Source: Armatimonadota bacterium
GTDB lineage: Bacteria; Armatimonadota; Zipacnadia; Zipacnadales; UBA11051
Assembly: GCA_013178155.1 (NCBI GenBank)
Contig: JABLXH010000034.1
Coordinates: 1-46,388 of the forward strand
Length of the DNA: 46,388 bases
Direction of reading: 5' to 3'
Of the stretch, positions 7,820 to 16,418 are shown one piece after another. Within the stretch, counting starts at the first letter, position 1. Each line of letters starts with the position of its first letter. The notes beneath the pieces were generated by a model. It had not been told where the DNA came from, searched no databases, and saw only the letters and a list, made by a program, of their open reading frames with translations. A program made the translations under genes and the position numbers.

Positions 7820-8287
7820 CTATCCGTCGCGAAGCTCTTGGAAGGCTGTGTCAACACGGCGGGCCACCAGGTCCCACCGATAGAGGCTCCGGGCGCGTTC
7901 CTGGGCCATGCGCCCCATGCGCGCCGCCATCTCGGTGTCCTGCAGCAGGCGCACAATGGCTTTGGCCAGGGCACCGGGGTTCCGCGGCGGCACGAGCAGG
8001 CCAGTCACACCGTGGTCAACTGCTTCGGGTATGCCCCCGAGCCACGTGCCTATGGCGGGTGTGCCGCAGCATCCGGCTTCGAGGTATGTCAGCCCGAATC
8101 CTTCCACCGGCTCGCCGGCAACCTCCTCGCTGGGCATGACGACGGCGTTCGCCAGCGTGTAGTAGCCGTTGAGGTCTGCGTCAGGCACGCGTCCAGTGAA
8201 GGTGACATCCCCGGTCAGACCAAGGTCGCGAGTCAGCGCCTCGAACCGGTCGCGGTCGGGCCCTTCGCCGACAATGACATAATGCAT
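7820..8287 (-). pseudogene. GT4 glycosyltransferase, C-terminal part (frameshifted)
   Basis: This frame encodes the donor-binding half of a GT4 enzyme: YVIVGEGPDRDRFEAL, FTGRVPDADLNGYY, and the E-x7-E motif within GFGLTYLEAGCCGTPAIG, followed by a normal C-terminal helix region. It directly continues the protein encoded at 8181-8972 in another frame. The ATG at 8285-8287 is internal to the family alignment and has no convincing ribosome-binding site, so independent translation is unlikely. Removing one base near 8287-8288 would join the halves into a protein of about 383 residues. Either the gene is broken or the assembly has an error. Confidence 0.7.
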
Positions 8288-8972
8288 TCCGTCCCACGGC
8301 CTGCTTTACCGCAGGCAGGGCCTGAAGCACGGTCTCATGGCCCTTCTTGCCCACCAGCCGGGACACCGTCAGCAGCACCGGAAGCCCACCCAGCCCCATC
8401 TCTGCCCGCAGTTGGTCTGCCCGTTGCGGATCAGGGCGGTGGGCCTGGGCGTCCACGCCGCAGCCGACCATTCGGATGCGGTTGGGCGGCACGCCGCGCC
8501 GGCGGAAGTTGGCCGCAGCGTAATGGCTGATGGCAAAGCACAGGTCTGCACGCCGTAGCCAACTGCGCTGCGCCAGCCACTTCACCGGGTTCAGCCCGGT
8601 GAGGATGAACTCCCGGTCGTGACCGAAAACACCCCAGGGGGCTCCGGTGGCGCGTGTCAGGTCTATAGCGGCCCAGGACTCCGGAGACCACTTGGTGGCG
8701 ATGACCCCCGTCAGTGGCGTGGACAACCCCGCGATGGCCTTCCGCCCGGCCGCCGCCATCGCGCGGGCCAGGGCCAGCTTGCTTGTGCCGGCGGGTACCC
8801 GGGTGACAGCACAGGGGCAGGTCTCGTCGTACTCCTGACTGCCCGGCTGCTGCGTGGCGACCACGTGTACCTGGCGTCCCAGCGCGGTCAGAGCCGCCGC
8901 CAGGTGGCTGTGGTAGCTTTGGATCCCGCCCACCTGGGGCGGGAAGTCACCAGCCAGCATCAGGTAGTCCAT
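8181..8972 (-). pseudogene. GT4 glycosyltransferase, N-terminal part (frameshifted)
   Basis: This frame encodes the acceptor domain and the start of the donor domain of a GT4 enzyme: MDYLMLAGDFPPQVGGIQSY at the start, then FAISHYAAANF and VLLTVSRLVGKKGHETVLQA. After residue about 230 the sequence turns into arginine/cysteine-rich nonsense, exactly where the frame at 8287 resumes the family pattern. The ATG at 8970-8972 is 8 bp after the preceding stop; a GTG at 8990 would overlap that gene. Codon use upstream and downstream of the shift is equally GC-rich, so the lesion is recent or artefactual. It sits between a TIM-barrel isomerase and a second GT4. Confidence 0.7.
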
Positions 8973-8980
8973 CGCGCCTT

Positions 8981-9838
8981 CTATACCCACCCCAGGTCGC
9001 GCAGGACACCGCGGATGTAGTCCAGGTCGGTACGCGCGAAGTGGTCACGGTCGCCACCGCGGGGCGCCTCCAGGCAGATCGGGCCCGCAAAGCCCCGCGC
9101 CTGGAGGAGGCGCAGCAGGAGACGGTTGTCAATCACCCCGTCCGACAGGGGACAGACGATGTAGCCGCCTCCCGGAGGCAGGTACAGGTTCTTCAGATGC
9201 AGGTAGAAAACGTGGTCACCCAGAACCTCGATCGCCTGGAAGACGGTTTCACCGTTGGCGTTCAGCACGATGTTGCCCATGTCCAGGTTAGCGCCGACGG
9301 CCGGAGAGCCGATGCGTCGCAGGAGTTCGGCCGTGGGTGTGGCGAGGTCGTGGATGTAGCAGTTGTGGGTCTCGAAGGCCAGCTTCATTCCCAGTTCCTC
9401 GGCCACACGGCCGAGCTGCTGATAGCCCTCCACGGCCCACGCCCACTGCTCCTCCGTCGCCGCGCCTGAACCGTTCCTGTCGAACTCCCCATACTTGCGG
9501 CCCTCGCCCAACAGTGTACCGGCCATGGCGTTGCACAAACGGACACCGATGGCGGCGGCTTGTTGGAGCAGGTCACTGCACTTCTCGATCTCGGCCTCGC
9601 GGTACCCACGAACGGGGTTGTTCAGGTCGCAGGGGCAGGCCATGAGCACATGGTGCAGTCCAGAACGTCGCCACTCGCGCTGAACCTCCGCGATATAGGT
9701 CCGGGTATCGGTGTCTTTGCGGAAGCCGCGCAATTCCACGCCATCGTAGCCGTACAGCCGGGCCTTGTCGAAGAGCTCGGCCAGGCTGTAGCCGGTCTCG
9801 AAGTAGTTCACATGCATGATCACCGCAGGCATGGTCAT
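8981..9838 (-). CDS. Sugar phosphate isomerase/epimerase family protein (xylose isomerase-like TIM barrel)
   Basis: A 285-residue protein with the AP-endonuclease-2/xylose-isomerase-like barrel. Visible signatures are YGYDGVELRGF in the second strand, KLAFETHNCYIHDL (metal-ligand glutamate and the following histidine), GANLDMGN, and HLKN before the C-terminal GPICLEAPRGG. The E, D, H and final E fit the usual metal-binding set of this family. Substrates vary widely, so only isomerase or epimerase of a sugar or polyol can be proposed. The ATG at 9836-9838 follows GGAGG by only 4 bases; an ATG two codons later at 9832 is equally plausible. First gene of the group with two GT4 genes. Confidence 0.8.
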   Translation of the reverse strand: MTMPAVIMHVNYFETGYSLAELFDKARLYGYDGVELRGFRKDTDTRTYIAEVQREWRRSGLHHVLMACPCDLNNPVRGYREAEIEKCSDLLQQAAAIGVRLCNAMAGTLLGEGRKYGEFDRNGSGAATEEQWAWAVEGYQQLGRVAEELGMKLAFETHNCYIHDLATPTAELLRRIGSPAVGANLDMGNIVLNANGETVFQAIEVLGDHVFYLHLKNLYLPPGGGYIVCPLSDGVIDNRLLLRLLQARGFAGPICLEAPRGGDRDHFARTDLDYIRGVLRDLGWV

Positions 9839-9932
9839 GTGTCCTCCGGGGTATTGCCCCTCGAAGGCAGTTCCGCATGTTGCCCCGTTTCCCCTCCGCT
9901 GCCGGTATCAGTGGAGGCATCGGCGGGTCGTC

Positions 9933-9961
9933 TTGCGTTAGCCTTGGCAGGGAGGTAGAAT
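9933..9961 (+). promoter_or_regulatory. Possible promoter of the holA-lpt operon
   Basis: TTGCGT at 9933-9938 and TAGAAT at 9956-9961 are spaced by 17 bp. The -10 box matches the consensus at five of six bases and the -35 box at three. The expected start, about 9968, would give a leader of only about 15 bases to the ATG at 9983. An overlapping 8-codon ORF (9960-9986, stop TGA overlapping that ATG) is also present. Confidence 0.45.
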
Positions 9962-9982
9962 GAAGACAGATTGCCGCCCCCC

Positions 9983-11068
9983 ATGACATCACTCTCTGCC
10001 CGGGAGCGCCCATTGTCCGCCAGCCCCCCTGCCAAGCAGGTCATCGTTCTGCACGGCGACAGCGACGTGTTGAAACGCCGCGCAGTGCAAGAGCTGCTGG
10101 ACCAACTGCTGGGCGATGCGGACCCGGAGTACGCCGTGGAGCGCCTGTGGGCCAAAGAGACCGGCCTGGAGCCGATACTGGGCGCCCTGGGCGGATTCTC
10201 GCTGCTGGCGCCGGAACGGGTGGTCATAGTCCACGAATTGCAGGAGCTCAGCAACCAGGACCAGAAGCGCCTCGCCGGCCCCTTGGCCAGTATCTCGCCG
10301 GGGACGACGCTGCTGGTCACTACCAGCCCACCCACCGGACGGACAGACCGCAAGCCTCGGCTAGCCGCAGACCTGCTGCGGGCGGTGGAGAAAGTGGGCG
10401 AGGTCCGCGACTGCTTCAGCCCCGGTGACCGCGCCCTCCCCCAGTGGGTCATGGCGGAGGCTCGCCTGCAGGGCAAGCTCCTGGGGAGTGAAGCAGCCAA
10501 CGCGCTGATCGAGCTCGTTGGCGCTGATTGTGACCGGCTGGCGCCGGAGGTCGCGAAGCTGGCCCTGTACGTCGGCTCGGCGGAGCAGATCAGCGAAGAC
10601 AATGTCCGCGCCGTGGCTTTCCGTGCCGCCGACAGTACCATCTTTGATCTGGTGGACGCCATCGGCCGCAAGGACCTGCCGACCGCTCTGGACCTGGTAC
10701 GCCGTCAGCTCCCGAAGGAGAGCCGGCCGGGCACGGCCATCCCGTTGTTGGGCATGATCACCCGCCACTTGCGTCTCTTGTGGCAGGCGGTGACGGTGCT
10801 CAAGGTCCAATCGTCCCTGGAAGGCGAGATACCAGAGGATGTGCGGGCGCGCCTGCCGGAGGACCCAAACCTCCTGGACGCTATCCGGGGCCGAAGCTTC
10901 CTGGCCCGCAAGTACGCCCAACAAGCCCGCAACTTCACCGATTCCCAACTGGCGCGGGCGATGGTGCGCGTGGCGGAGGCCGACATGGCTCTCAAGGGCT
11001 TCGGTGACGCCCAGTGGGAGGACCGCATGGTCATTGAGACCCTGGTGATCGCACTGTGTCGGCGCTAG
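9983..11068 (+). CDS. holA: DNA polymerase III subunit delta
   Basis: A protein of about 361 residues that, in the clamp-loader complex, opens the sliding clamp during replication. The N-terminal part has the HolA phrase VIVLHGDSDVLKRRAVQELL (in the family often YxxxGxDxxL), then GFSLLAPERVVIVHEL and a short Rossmann-like domain; the middle carries AANALIELVGADCDRLAPEV, typical of the delta lid domain; the C-terminal helical collar includes LGMITRHLRLLWQA. The exact start is uncertain: ATG 9983 is chosen, TTG 9971 is an alternative, and neither has a well-spaced ribosome site. It is the first gene of a long plus-strand envelope operon. No replication gene is next to it. Confidence 0.92.
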   Translation: MTSLSARERPLSASPPAKQVIVLHGDSDVLKRRAVQELLDQLLGDADPEYAVERLWAKETGLEPILGALGGFSLLAPERVVIVHELQELSNQDQKRLAGPLASISPGTTLLVTTSPPTGRTDRKPRLAADLLRAVEKVGEVRDCFSPGDRALPQWVMAEARLQGKLLGSEAANALIELVGADCDRLAPEVAKLALYVGSAEQISEDNVRAVAFRAADSTIFDLVDAIGRKDLPTALDLVRRQLPKESRPGTAIPLLGMITRHLRLLWQAVTVLKVQSSLEGEIPEDVRARLPEDPNLLDAIRGRSFLARKYAQQARNFTDSQLARAMVRVAEADMALKGFGDAQWEDRMVIETLVIALCRR

Positions 11069-11181
11069 ACCTGGATCTGCCTCACTGGAAGCAGATCGCC
11101 ATCGGCGCCTGGCTGGTTGGCGTCGTAGCCCTCTATGTCCGCCAGGTGTTGCTGGCGCTGATCGCTCACCTGGGCGGGTAA
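11056..11181 (+). CDS. Small single-span membrane protein
   Basis: A GTG-started ORF of 41 codons that overlaps the end of holA by 13 bases and ends 24 bases before the next gene. It encodes an acidic/polar head (MSALDLDLPHWKQ) and then one hydrophobic helix, about residues 14-38 (IAIGAWLVGVVALYVRQVLL). The tight packing between two genes on the same strand and the clean transmembrane pattern favour a real gene. It has no recognisable family. It might assist the glycosyltransferase downstream, but that is conjecture. Too short for routine gene finding. Confidence 0.5.
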   Translation: MSALDLDLPHWKQIAIGAWLVGVVALYVRQVLLALIAHLGG

Positions 11182-11205
11182 GCAGCCCTTTCGGCGGAAC
11201 ACTGC

Positions 11206-13212
11206 ATGGCCCTGCTGATCTTCATTCTGACGACCGCCGCCGTGATACCCTTTGGCGCCCAGGTACTCACGCGGTGCGGTCTGGCTCCCCGTCAGGTCCC
11301 GGAACGCCTGCTGTACTCCGCTGCCACCGGCTTCACGCTGCTGGCCTACGCCGTGCTGGCTCTCGGACTGACGCACCAGCTCACCCCCCGGCACGTAGCG
11401 ATCGCCCTGGCTGTCTTCGCTGTCCTCGGTCTGGGCCACTGGGACCTGCTGTGGGAAGCCTTCCTGCGCCTCCTGAATTCCATGTTCCGGGCCCTGCGCA
11501 CGCCGGAACATGCGGTGGGCACGGTCCTGCTGATCATTGTGCTCGTGGCCACGCTGATCACAGCCGTGGAGCCCCCCACCAGCCGCGACTTCGACGGCCT
11601 GGCCGAGCACCTCGCCCAGGCCGCCACCTATCTGCGGCACCGCGCCGTGGAGCCGCTATGGTTTGACCATCACTCTCACTTCCCGGCCACGATGCAGATG
11701 CTCTATGTCGTGGGACTGGGCTTCAAGTCGGTCGGTGCGGCCAAGCTTTTCCACTGGTTCCATGGCCTCATGGCGGTGATGGCTGCAATCATCCTGAGTC
11801 GGCGTTTCTTGCAGCGTCGCGCCAGTGGATGGGCAGGCTTCGTGCTGGCCACCACGCCGATGTTCCTGTGGCTCAGCGGTTCGGCTTATGTGGACCTCGG
11901 GGTCGTGGCCTATAGCCTTCTTGCCCTCCTGGCGTACCTGCGCTGGCGCCGGGCCGGCCGGACCGCGGACCTGGCCCTGATGGCCGTCGTGCTCGGGTGT
12001 GCCATGACGGTGAAGATGCAGGCGCTAGCGCTCTCGGGTGTGCTACTGCTGGCGGCACTGTTGGTGGCGTGGCGCCGGGTCCCAGTAGACAATGGGGATA
12101 TGGCGCCCCCTGCTGCTCTTGTGGGCGCGCGGCGGGTTGTGCTATGCGGCCTGGTTGCGGTCGCCATCGCGTCGCCCTGGTATGTTCGCACCTATCTCAA
12201 TACCGGCAACCCCTTCTACCCCTTCGGCTATGGCGTCTTTGGCGGGAAGCACTGGTCGGCGGACCGGGCGGCGATCTACGATCGCCACCAGCTCGACTTC
12301 GGGTGGGGTGAGTTGCCCTCCCCCGAAGCGATGGCTGCGTTGCCGCGCTGGCGGCAGAAGCTCGTGGGACCGCGCGAGCCCTGGCGGTGGCTGGTGGCGC
12401 CGTTTGCGCTGACCTACCTCCCGTGGGAGTTTGAGGTCTTCCTGGGCAAGTTCCAAAACATCTTACTTACCTCCACCGGACCGCTCTACCTGGCCCTGAC
12501 CGGGGTTCTGGTGGCGTTCGTGCGGCGAGGGGGCAAAGAGGACGTCTTCCCCCCGGCGGTGGCACGGACGCTGTGGCTCTTCCTGCCCCTTTGGCTGTGG
12601 TGGTTCTGGTCCATGCAGTTGGCTCGCTACCTCTTCCCTTCCCTGGCTCTGCTGGCGCCGGTGGCCGGGTACGGCGCGTACCGCTGTCGGCATGGTGGCG
12701 CCATCGTCTCGCGTGCGCTGACAGCGGCTGTGCTGCTGTGGGCCACCGTCACTGCCTACACGGCGGCCTCCCTGGCCGTGCCGGCGCTGCCCGTCATCTT
12801 CGGCATGGAGTCGCAACAGAACTACCTGTTGCGTACGACCGATGTCTACACGCCGAGTCTGGCCATTCGTCAGCTACCGCCCGATGCCCGGGTCTGCACC
12901 TATGGTGAGGTCCGCTGCTTCTACTTCGACCGCGATTACTTCTGGGGCGAGCCCGGACACAGTGACCTGATTGCCTACGACCGGATGCACACCGCCAGCG
13001 ACCTGGTAGCGAGGTACCGGGAACTGGGGATCACCCACGTGCTGGTCAACCTGCAGTTTCTCCCGGGTTTCCGGGACAGCCCTGACCGCACCTTTGCCCT
13101 GCTGCGCGAGGCCATGGACTGTGGTCTGCTCGAGCTGATCGCCGACTTTCCCTCGCGGCCCCAGTATCGGTTGTTCGCGGTGCGGCTGCCCGCGGGTGAT
13201 TCCGGCCCATGA
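11206..13212 (+). CDS. Polytopic glycosyltransferase, GT-C/family 39-like
   Basis: A 668-residue integral membrane protein with about a dozen hydrophobic segments. The first large extracytoplasmic loop contains the acidic motif PTSRDFDGLAEHL, as in GT39/ArnT-type enzymes that use lipid-linked sugar donors. A second loop has NTGNPFYPFGYGVFGG, a family-typical asparagine/proline-rich segment. The C-terminal soluble part of about 120 residues ends in a small alpha/beta region. It probably transfers a sugar on the outer face of the inner membrane. It overlaps the next gene by 4 bases (ATGA), so they are coupled. Substrate unknown. Confidence 0.78.
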   Translation: MALLIFILTTAAVIPFGAQVLTRCGLAPRQVPERLLYSAATGFTLLAYAVLALGLTHQLTPRHVAIALAVFAVLGLGHWDLLWEAFLRLLNSMFRALRTPEHAVGTVLLIIVLVATLITAVEPPTSRDFDGLAEHLAQAATYLRHRAVEPLWFDHHSHFPATMQMLYVVGLGFKSVGAAKLFHWFHGLMAVMAAIILSRRFLQRRASGWAGFVLATTPMFLWLSGSAYVDLGVVAYSLLALLAYLRWRRAGRTADLALMAVVLGCAMTVKMQALALSGVLLLAALLVAWRRVPVDNGDMAPPAALVGARRVVLCGLVAVAIASPWYVRTYLNTGNPFYPFGYGVFGGKHWSADRAAIYDRHQLDFGWGELPSPEAMAALPRWRQKLVGPREPWRWLVAPFALTYLPWEFEVFLGKFQNILLTSTGPLYLALTGVLVAFVRRGGKEDVFPPAVARTLWLFLPLWLWWFWSMQLARYLFPSLALLAPVAGYGAYRCRHGGAIVSRALTAAVLLWATVTAYTAASLAVPALPVIFGMESQQNYLLRTTDVYTPSLAIRQLPPDARVCTYGEVRCFYFDRDYFWGEPGHSDLIAYDRMHTASDLVARYRELGITHVLVNLQFLPGFRDSPDRTFALLREAMDCGLLELIADFPSRPQYRLFAVRLPAGDSGP

Positions 13213-14642
13213 GACTTCCGCAGGCGTTGCCGCTGAGACTGGGCTTGCTGCCGGTCGCTCTGTTTCTCCTGCTGGGGCTGGGGGCAGCCGTGGTGGTGCC
13301 CTCGGATTACGGCACTGACCCGCGGCCCACGCCCCCGGACGAGGGGCCGCACCTTGGCTATATCGAGTACCTGGCGACTCACTGGCGGCTGCCGGTGTTC
13401 TACTCGTCCAGCGACAACTATGAGGCCCACCAGCCGCCGCTTTACTACGTCTCGTGTCTGCCGGCCTACCTGGCGGCCAGATACGCCTTTCCGGGGCCTA
13501 CTGCCGGCCTCAGTCGGCCGGGCATTGTGTTGGTGAGGGCCTGGACCGTACTACTGGCCGCTCTTACGGTCTGGTTGGGTTGGCTGCTGGGGCGCCGGCT
13601 TTTCGGCGCGGACAGCGTCCTGGCACTGGGCCCGCCGGCGTTTCTGGCGGTCTGGCCGGGACGGCTGATGATCGTCTCGGCGGTCACGAACGACAGCGTG
13701 GCCGAGGCCCTGTGTCTGCTGGTGTTCCTGCTGTGTGTGGCCGTGCTCCAGGAAGGCTATTCGCCGCGCCGCATGCTGGTCCTGGGCCTAGCCCTGGCTT
13801 TGGCCATGCTCGCCAAGAGCACGTCCATGGCCATGGCCCCGGTGGTCCTGCTGGCTCTGGTGATGCGCTTTGGCAGCCGCCGGGCGCAGGCCCTGGACCC
13901 GCAAGCGGGGCGGCAACTGGCCTCGTCTCTGGCCATAGTGGTGGCCTGTGTCGTCCTGGTGGCGGGCTGGTGGTTCGGGCGCAACCAGGTGCTGTACGGT
14001 GACCCCCTTGCGGCCGAGGCCTTTGAGCGGTTATTCTCTAAGGACCGAGCAACACCGGCCTATTTCCTGGAGCGCGGCGTATCCGGTACGGCCTATTACC
14101 TGCTGGTCGCGGTGAACACGGCCCTCAGCTTCTGGGGCGTCTACGGCCAGGCCAACGTCTACAACCCGTCCTGGTACTACGTCCTGGGGTTTGCGGTCTG
14201 GACGGCAGCACTGGTCGGCGGAGTGTGGCGGCGAGGCGCTGACCGGCGCCGCCCATCCATACCGACGCCTCCGCTGGCGAAGCGGCCGGGGCGTAAGGCC
14301 GGTAAGAACGCGCCACAACGCGATCCAGCAGAGGGGTCAGCGGCGCCAGACTGGCGCGGGGAGGCCTGGGTGCTGGTCTGGGTGCTCCTGGTCCTGGTGG
14401 TGGCACTCTTTCTGCGGTTCAACGTGGCTTTCTACCAGGCGCAAGCGCGCTACCTGTTCGCGGCCAGCGGCAGCATCGCGGTCCTGACCACGCTCGGACT
14501 GGCCCGGCTGACCGCTCCCGAACGTCAACCGTGGGGGCTGGCCCTGGGGCTGGTGGTGGTACTCTTCATGGCGCTGTGGTCGGTGGTCGGGTTTGCGTCC
14601 CTGGTGGCCGCGCACTATCCCCCGCCCCTGATCGGAGGCTAG
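13209..14642 (+). CDS. Polytopic glycosyltransferase-like membrane protein (GT-C/PMT-like)
   Basis: A 477-residue membrane protein. After the first helix, the loop contains PPDEGPHLGYIEYL and YEAHQPPLYYVSCLPAYLA, the acidic pair and HQPPLYY motif seen in PMT/GT39-like and DUF2142-like proteins. About ten transmembrane helices follow. A hydrophilic loop near residues 340-385 is unusually basic and proline-rich (RRRPSIPTPPLAKRPGRKAG) and looks inserted between helices. Its ATG overlaps the stop of the preceding GT-C gene as ATGA. It likely works with that gene on a lipid-linked glycan, but substrate and donor are unknown. Confidence 0.72.
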   Translation: MRLPQALPLRLGLLPVALFLLLGLGAAVVVPSDYGTDPRPTPPDEGPHLGYIEYLATHWRLPVFYSSSDNYEAHQPPLYYVSCLPAYLAARYAFPGPTAGLSRPGIVLVRAWTVLLAALTVWLGWLLGRRLFGADSVLALGPPAFLAVWPGRLMIVSAVTNDSVAEALCLLVFLLCVAVLQEGYSPRRMLVLGLALALAMLAKSTSMAMAPVVLLALVMRFGSRRAQALDPQAGRQLASSLAIVVACVVLVAGWWFGRNQVLYGDPLAAEAFERLFSKDRATPAYFLERGVSGTAYYLLVAVNTALSFWGVYGQANVYNPSWYYVLGFAVWTAALVGGVWRRGADRRRPSIPTPPLAKRPGRKAGKNAPQRDPAEGSAAPDWRGEAWVLVWVLLVLVVALFLRFNVAFYQAQARYLFAASGSIAVLTTLGLARLTAPERQPWGLALGLVVVLFMALWSVVGFASLVAAHYPPPLIGG

Positions 14643-14646
14643 CCGC

Positions 14647-15432
14647 ATGAAGGTCGCTGTTCTCGCCGGTGGGCGTGGCACCCGACTCATGGCCGGGGAA
14701 GCTTCGCACCCCAAGGCGCTTTTTGAGATCGGTGGTCGCCCGATCATCTGGCACATCATGCGATACTATGCAGCCGCGGAACTGCGGGATTTCATCCTCC
14801 TGCTGGGCTATAAGGCCCAGGAGATCGTGGACTATTTCGTGAGCCGTCTGCCGTATGAGGGGCGGGACCTGCGGCTGCAGGTGGGGAAGTCGCTGGAGCC
14901 CGAGTTCCTGGACAGCGGCCCCGAGGCTCAGTGGACGGTTACCCTGTTTGACACCGGCCAGGATTCCGAGAAGGGTGAGCGTATCCGCCGCATCCGGCAC
15001 CTGGTGGGCGACGACGAGGACTTCATGGTCACCTATGGCGATGGTCTGGCCGACGTGGACCTCCGGGCCCTCCAGCGGTTCCACCAGAGCCACGGGAAGG
15101 TGGCGACCCTCACGGCGGTGCGGGCCCGGTCACAGTTCGGTCATGTCGAGGTGGCGGCCGATGGCGCGGTGCAGGAGATGCGGGAAAACCCGATGCTGCC
15201 CGACTGGATCAACGGCGGCTTCTTCGTCTTCCGGCGGGACATCTTTGACTGGCTCGAGCCGGACGACCCTCTGGAGACGGGTTGCTTCCGACGACTGGCC
15301 GCCGCGGGCGAACTCATGGCCTATCGCCACGAGGGTTTCTGGGCTTGCATGGATACCTACAAGGATAACCTGCGCTTGAACGAGCTCTGGGAACAGGGCA
15401 TGGCGCCCTGGGCGCCGTGGAGGGATGCCTGA
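14647..15432 (+). CDS. rfbF: Glucose-1-phosphate cytidylyltransferase
   Basis: A 261-residue nucleotidyltransferase. The N-terminus has the pyrophosphorylase loop LAGGRGTRLM followed by HPKALFEIGGRPIIWHIMRY and LLGYKAQEIVDYF, which is the RfbF pattern rather than the glucose thymidylyl type. Further on come VTYGDGLADVDL, the metal-binding D-x-D-like GDGLAD, and WINGGFFVFRRDI. It makes CDP-glucose from CTP and glucose-1-phosphate in the cytoplasm. The stop codon overlaps the start of the dehydratase gene as TGATG, so the two are coupled and act in sequence. Length agrees with the family. Confidence 0.92.
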   Translation: MKVAVLAGGRGTRLMAGEASHPKALFEIGGRPIIWHIMRYYAAAELRDFILLLGYKAQEIVDYFVSRLPYEGRDLRLQVGKSLEPEFLDSGPEAQWTVTLFDTGQDSEKGERIRRIRHLVGDDEDFMVTYGDGLADVDLRALQRFHQSHGKVATLTAVRARSQFGHVEVAADGAVQEMRENPMLPDWINGGFFVFRRDIFDWLEPDDPLETGCFRRLAAAGELMAYRHEGFWACMDTYKDNLRLNELWEQGMAPWAPWRDA

Positions 15433-16418
15433 TGGCCACCTGGCAGGGCCGCCGTGTACTGGTGACAGGGGCCTATGGCTTCCTGGCCTCGCACCTCATT
15501 GAGGCCCTCGTAAGCCGGGGGGCAGAGGTCATCGGTCTGGTGCGCGACCGACCCGCTGAGAGCTATCTCCAGTTGCAGGGCCTCGACCGGCGTATCACTC
15601 TGGCTCCGGGCGACCTGACCGATTTCGGGGCGGTGAAACGAGCCTTGCTGGAGGGTGAGGCGGAGGTGGTCTTCCACCTGGCCGCTCAAGCCATCGTCGG
15701 ACTGGCCAACCGCTCACCGCTCAGCACCTTTGAGTCAAACATCCGCGGAACCTACCTGCTGCTGGAGGCCTGCCGGGAGCTGCGTCAGGACGGAGCGCCA
15801 ATTGCGGCCATTGTCGTGGCCAGCAGCGACAAGGCCTACGGCGACCAGGAGAAGCTGCCCTACACGGAGGAGGCCCCGCTCCTTGGCCTGCATCCCTATG
15901 ACGCATCGAAGTCCTGCTGCGACTTGTTGACGCGTGCGATGTCCAAGACCTACGGACTCCCGGCGGCGGTGACCCGCTGCGCCAACCTCTACGGCCCGGG
16001 TGACCTGAACTTCTCGCGTATCATCCCGGCGACGATCCTGTCCCTTTTGCGCCGCGAGCGACCGGTTATCCGCAGCGACGGGTCGCCGCAGCGCGACTAC
16101 CTCTATGTCGCTGACTGCGTGGAGGGGTATCTGGCCCTGGGGGAGGCTCTGCTGGCCGGACGGGGCGTGGGACAAGCCTACAATCTGGGCACTGGAAAGC
16201 CCGTGTCGGTGTTAGAGCTAGTGGGCGAGATAATCGCGGTGGTAGGCTCTGATCTGGAGCCTGATGTACAGGGCACCGCCAGCTCTGAGATCCTCCATCA
16301 GTATCTGGATGCTTCGCGCGCCGCGGCGGAACTCGGCTGGACAGCCCGCACCCGGCTGCACGATGGCCTCCGCCTCACCTATGAATGGTACACAAGGTAT
16401 CACCAGGCCCATGGCTGA
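15432..16418 (+). CDS. rfbG: CDP-glucose 4,6-dehydratase-like SDR
   Basis: A 328-residue extended short-chain dehydrogenase. It has the NAD loop TGAYGFLAS (residues 12-20), the catalytic SSDKAYG (131-137) and Y156-x3-K160 in HPYDASKSCCDL. The sequence around FHLAAQAIVG, where the family has a long stretch of conserved residues, also fits. It oxidises and dehydrates CDP-glucose to CDP-4-keto-6-deoxyglucose. The immediate upstream rfbF provides the substrate. The ATG at 15432 follows TGATG; an upstream in-frame start at 15417 lies inside rfbF. No rfbH, ddhC or other later step lies in this window, so the final sugar cannot be named. A GDP-mannose-dehydratase-like activity is a less likely alternative. 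Confidence 0.87.
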   Translation: MATWQGRRVLVTGAYGFLASHLIEALVSRGAEVIGLVRDRPAESYLQLQGLDRRITLAPGDLTDFGAVKRALLEGEAEVVFHLAAQAIVGLANRSPLSTFESNIRGTYLLLEACRELRQDGAPIAAIVVASSDKAYGDQEKLPYTEEAPLLGLHPYDASKSCCDLLTRAMSKTYGLPAAVTRCANLYGPGDLNFSRIIPATILSLLRRERPVIRSDGSPQRDYLYVADCVEGYLALGEALLAGRGVGQAYNLGTGKPVSVLELVGEIIAVVGSDLEPDVQGTASSEILHQYLDASRAAAELGWTARTRLHDGLRLTYEWYTRYHQAHG

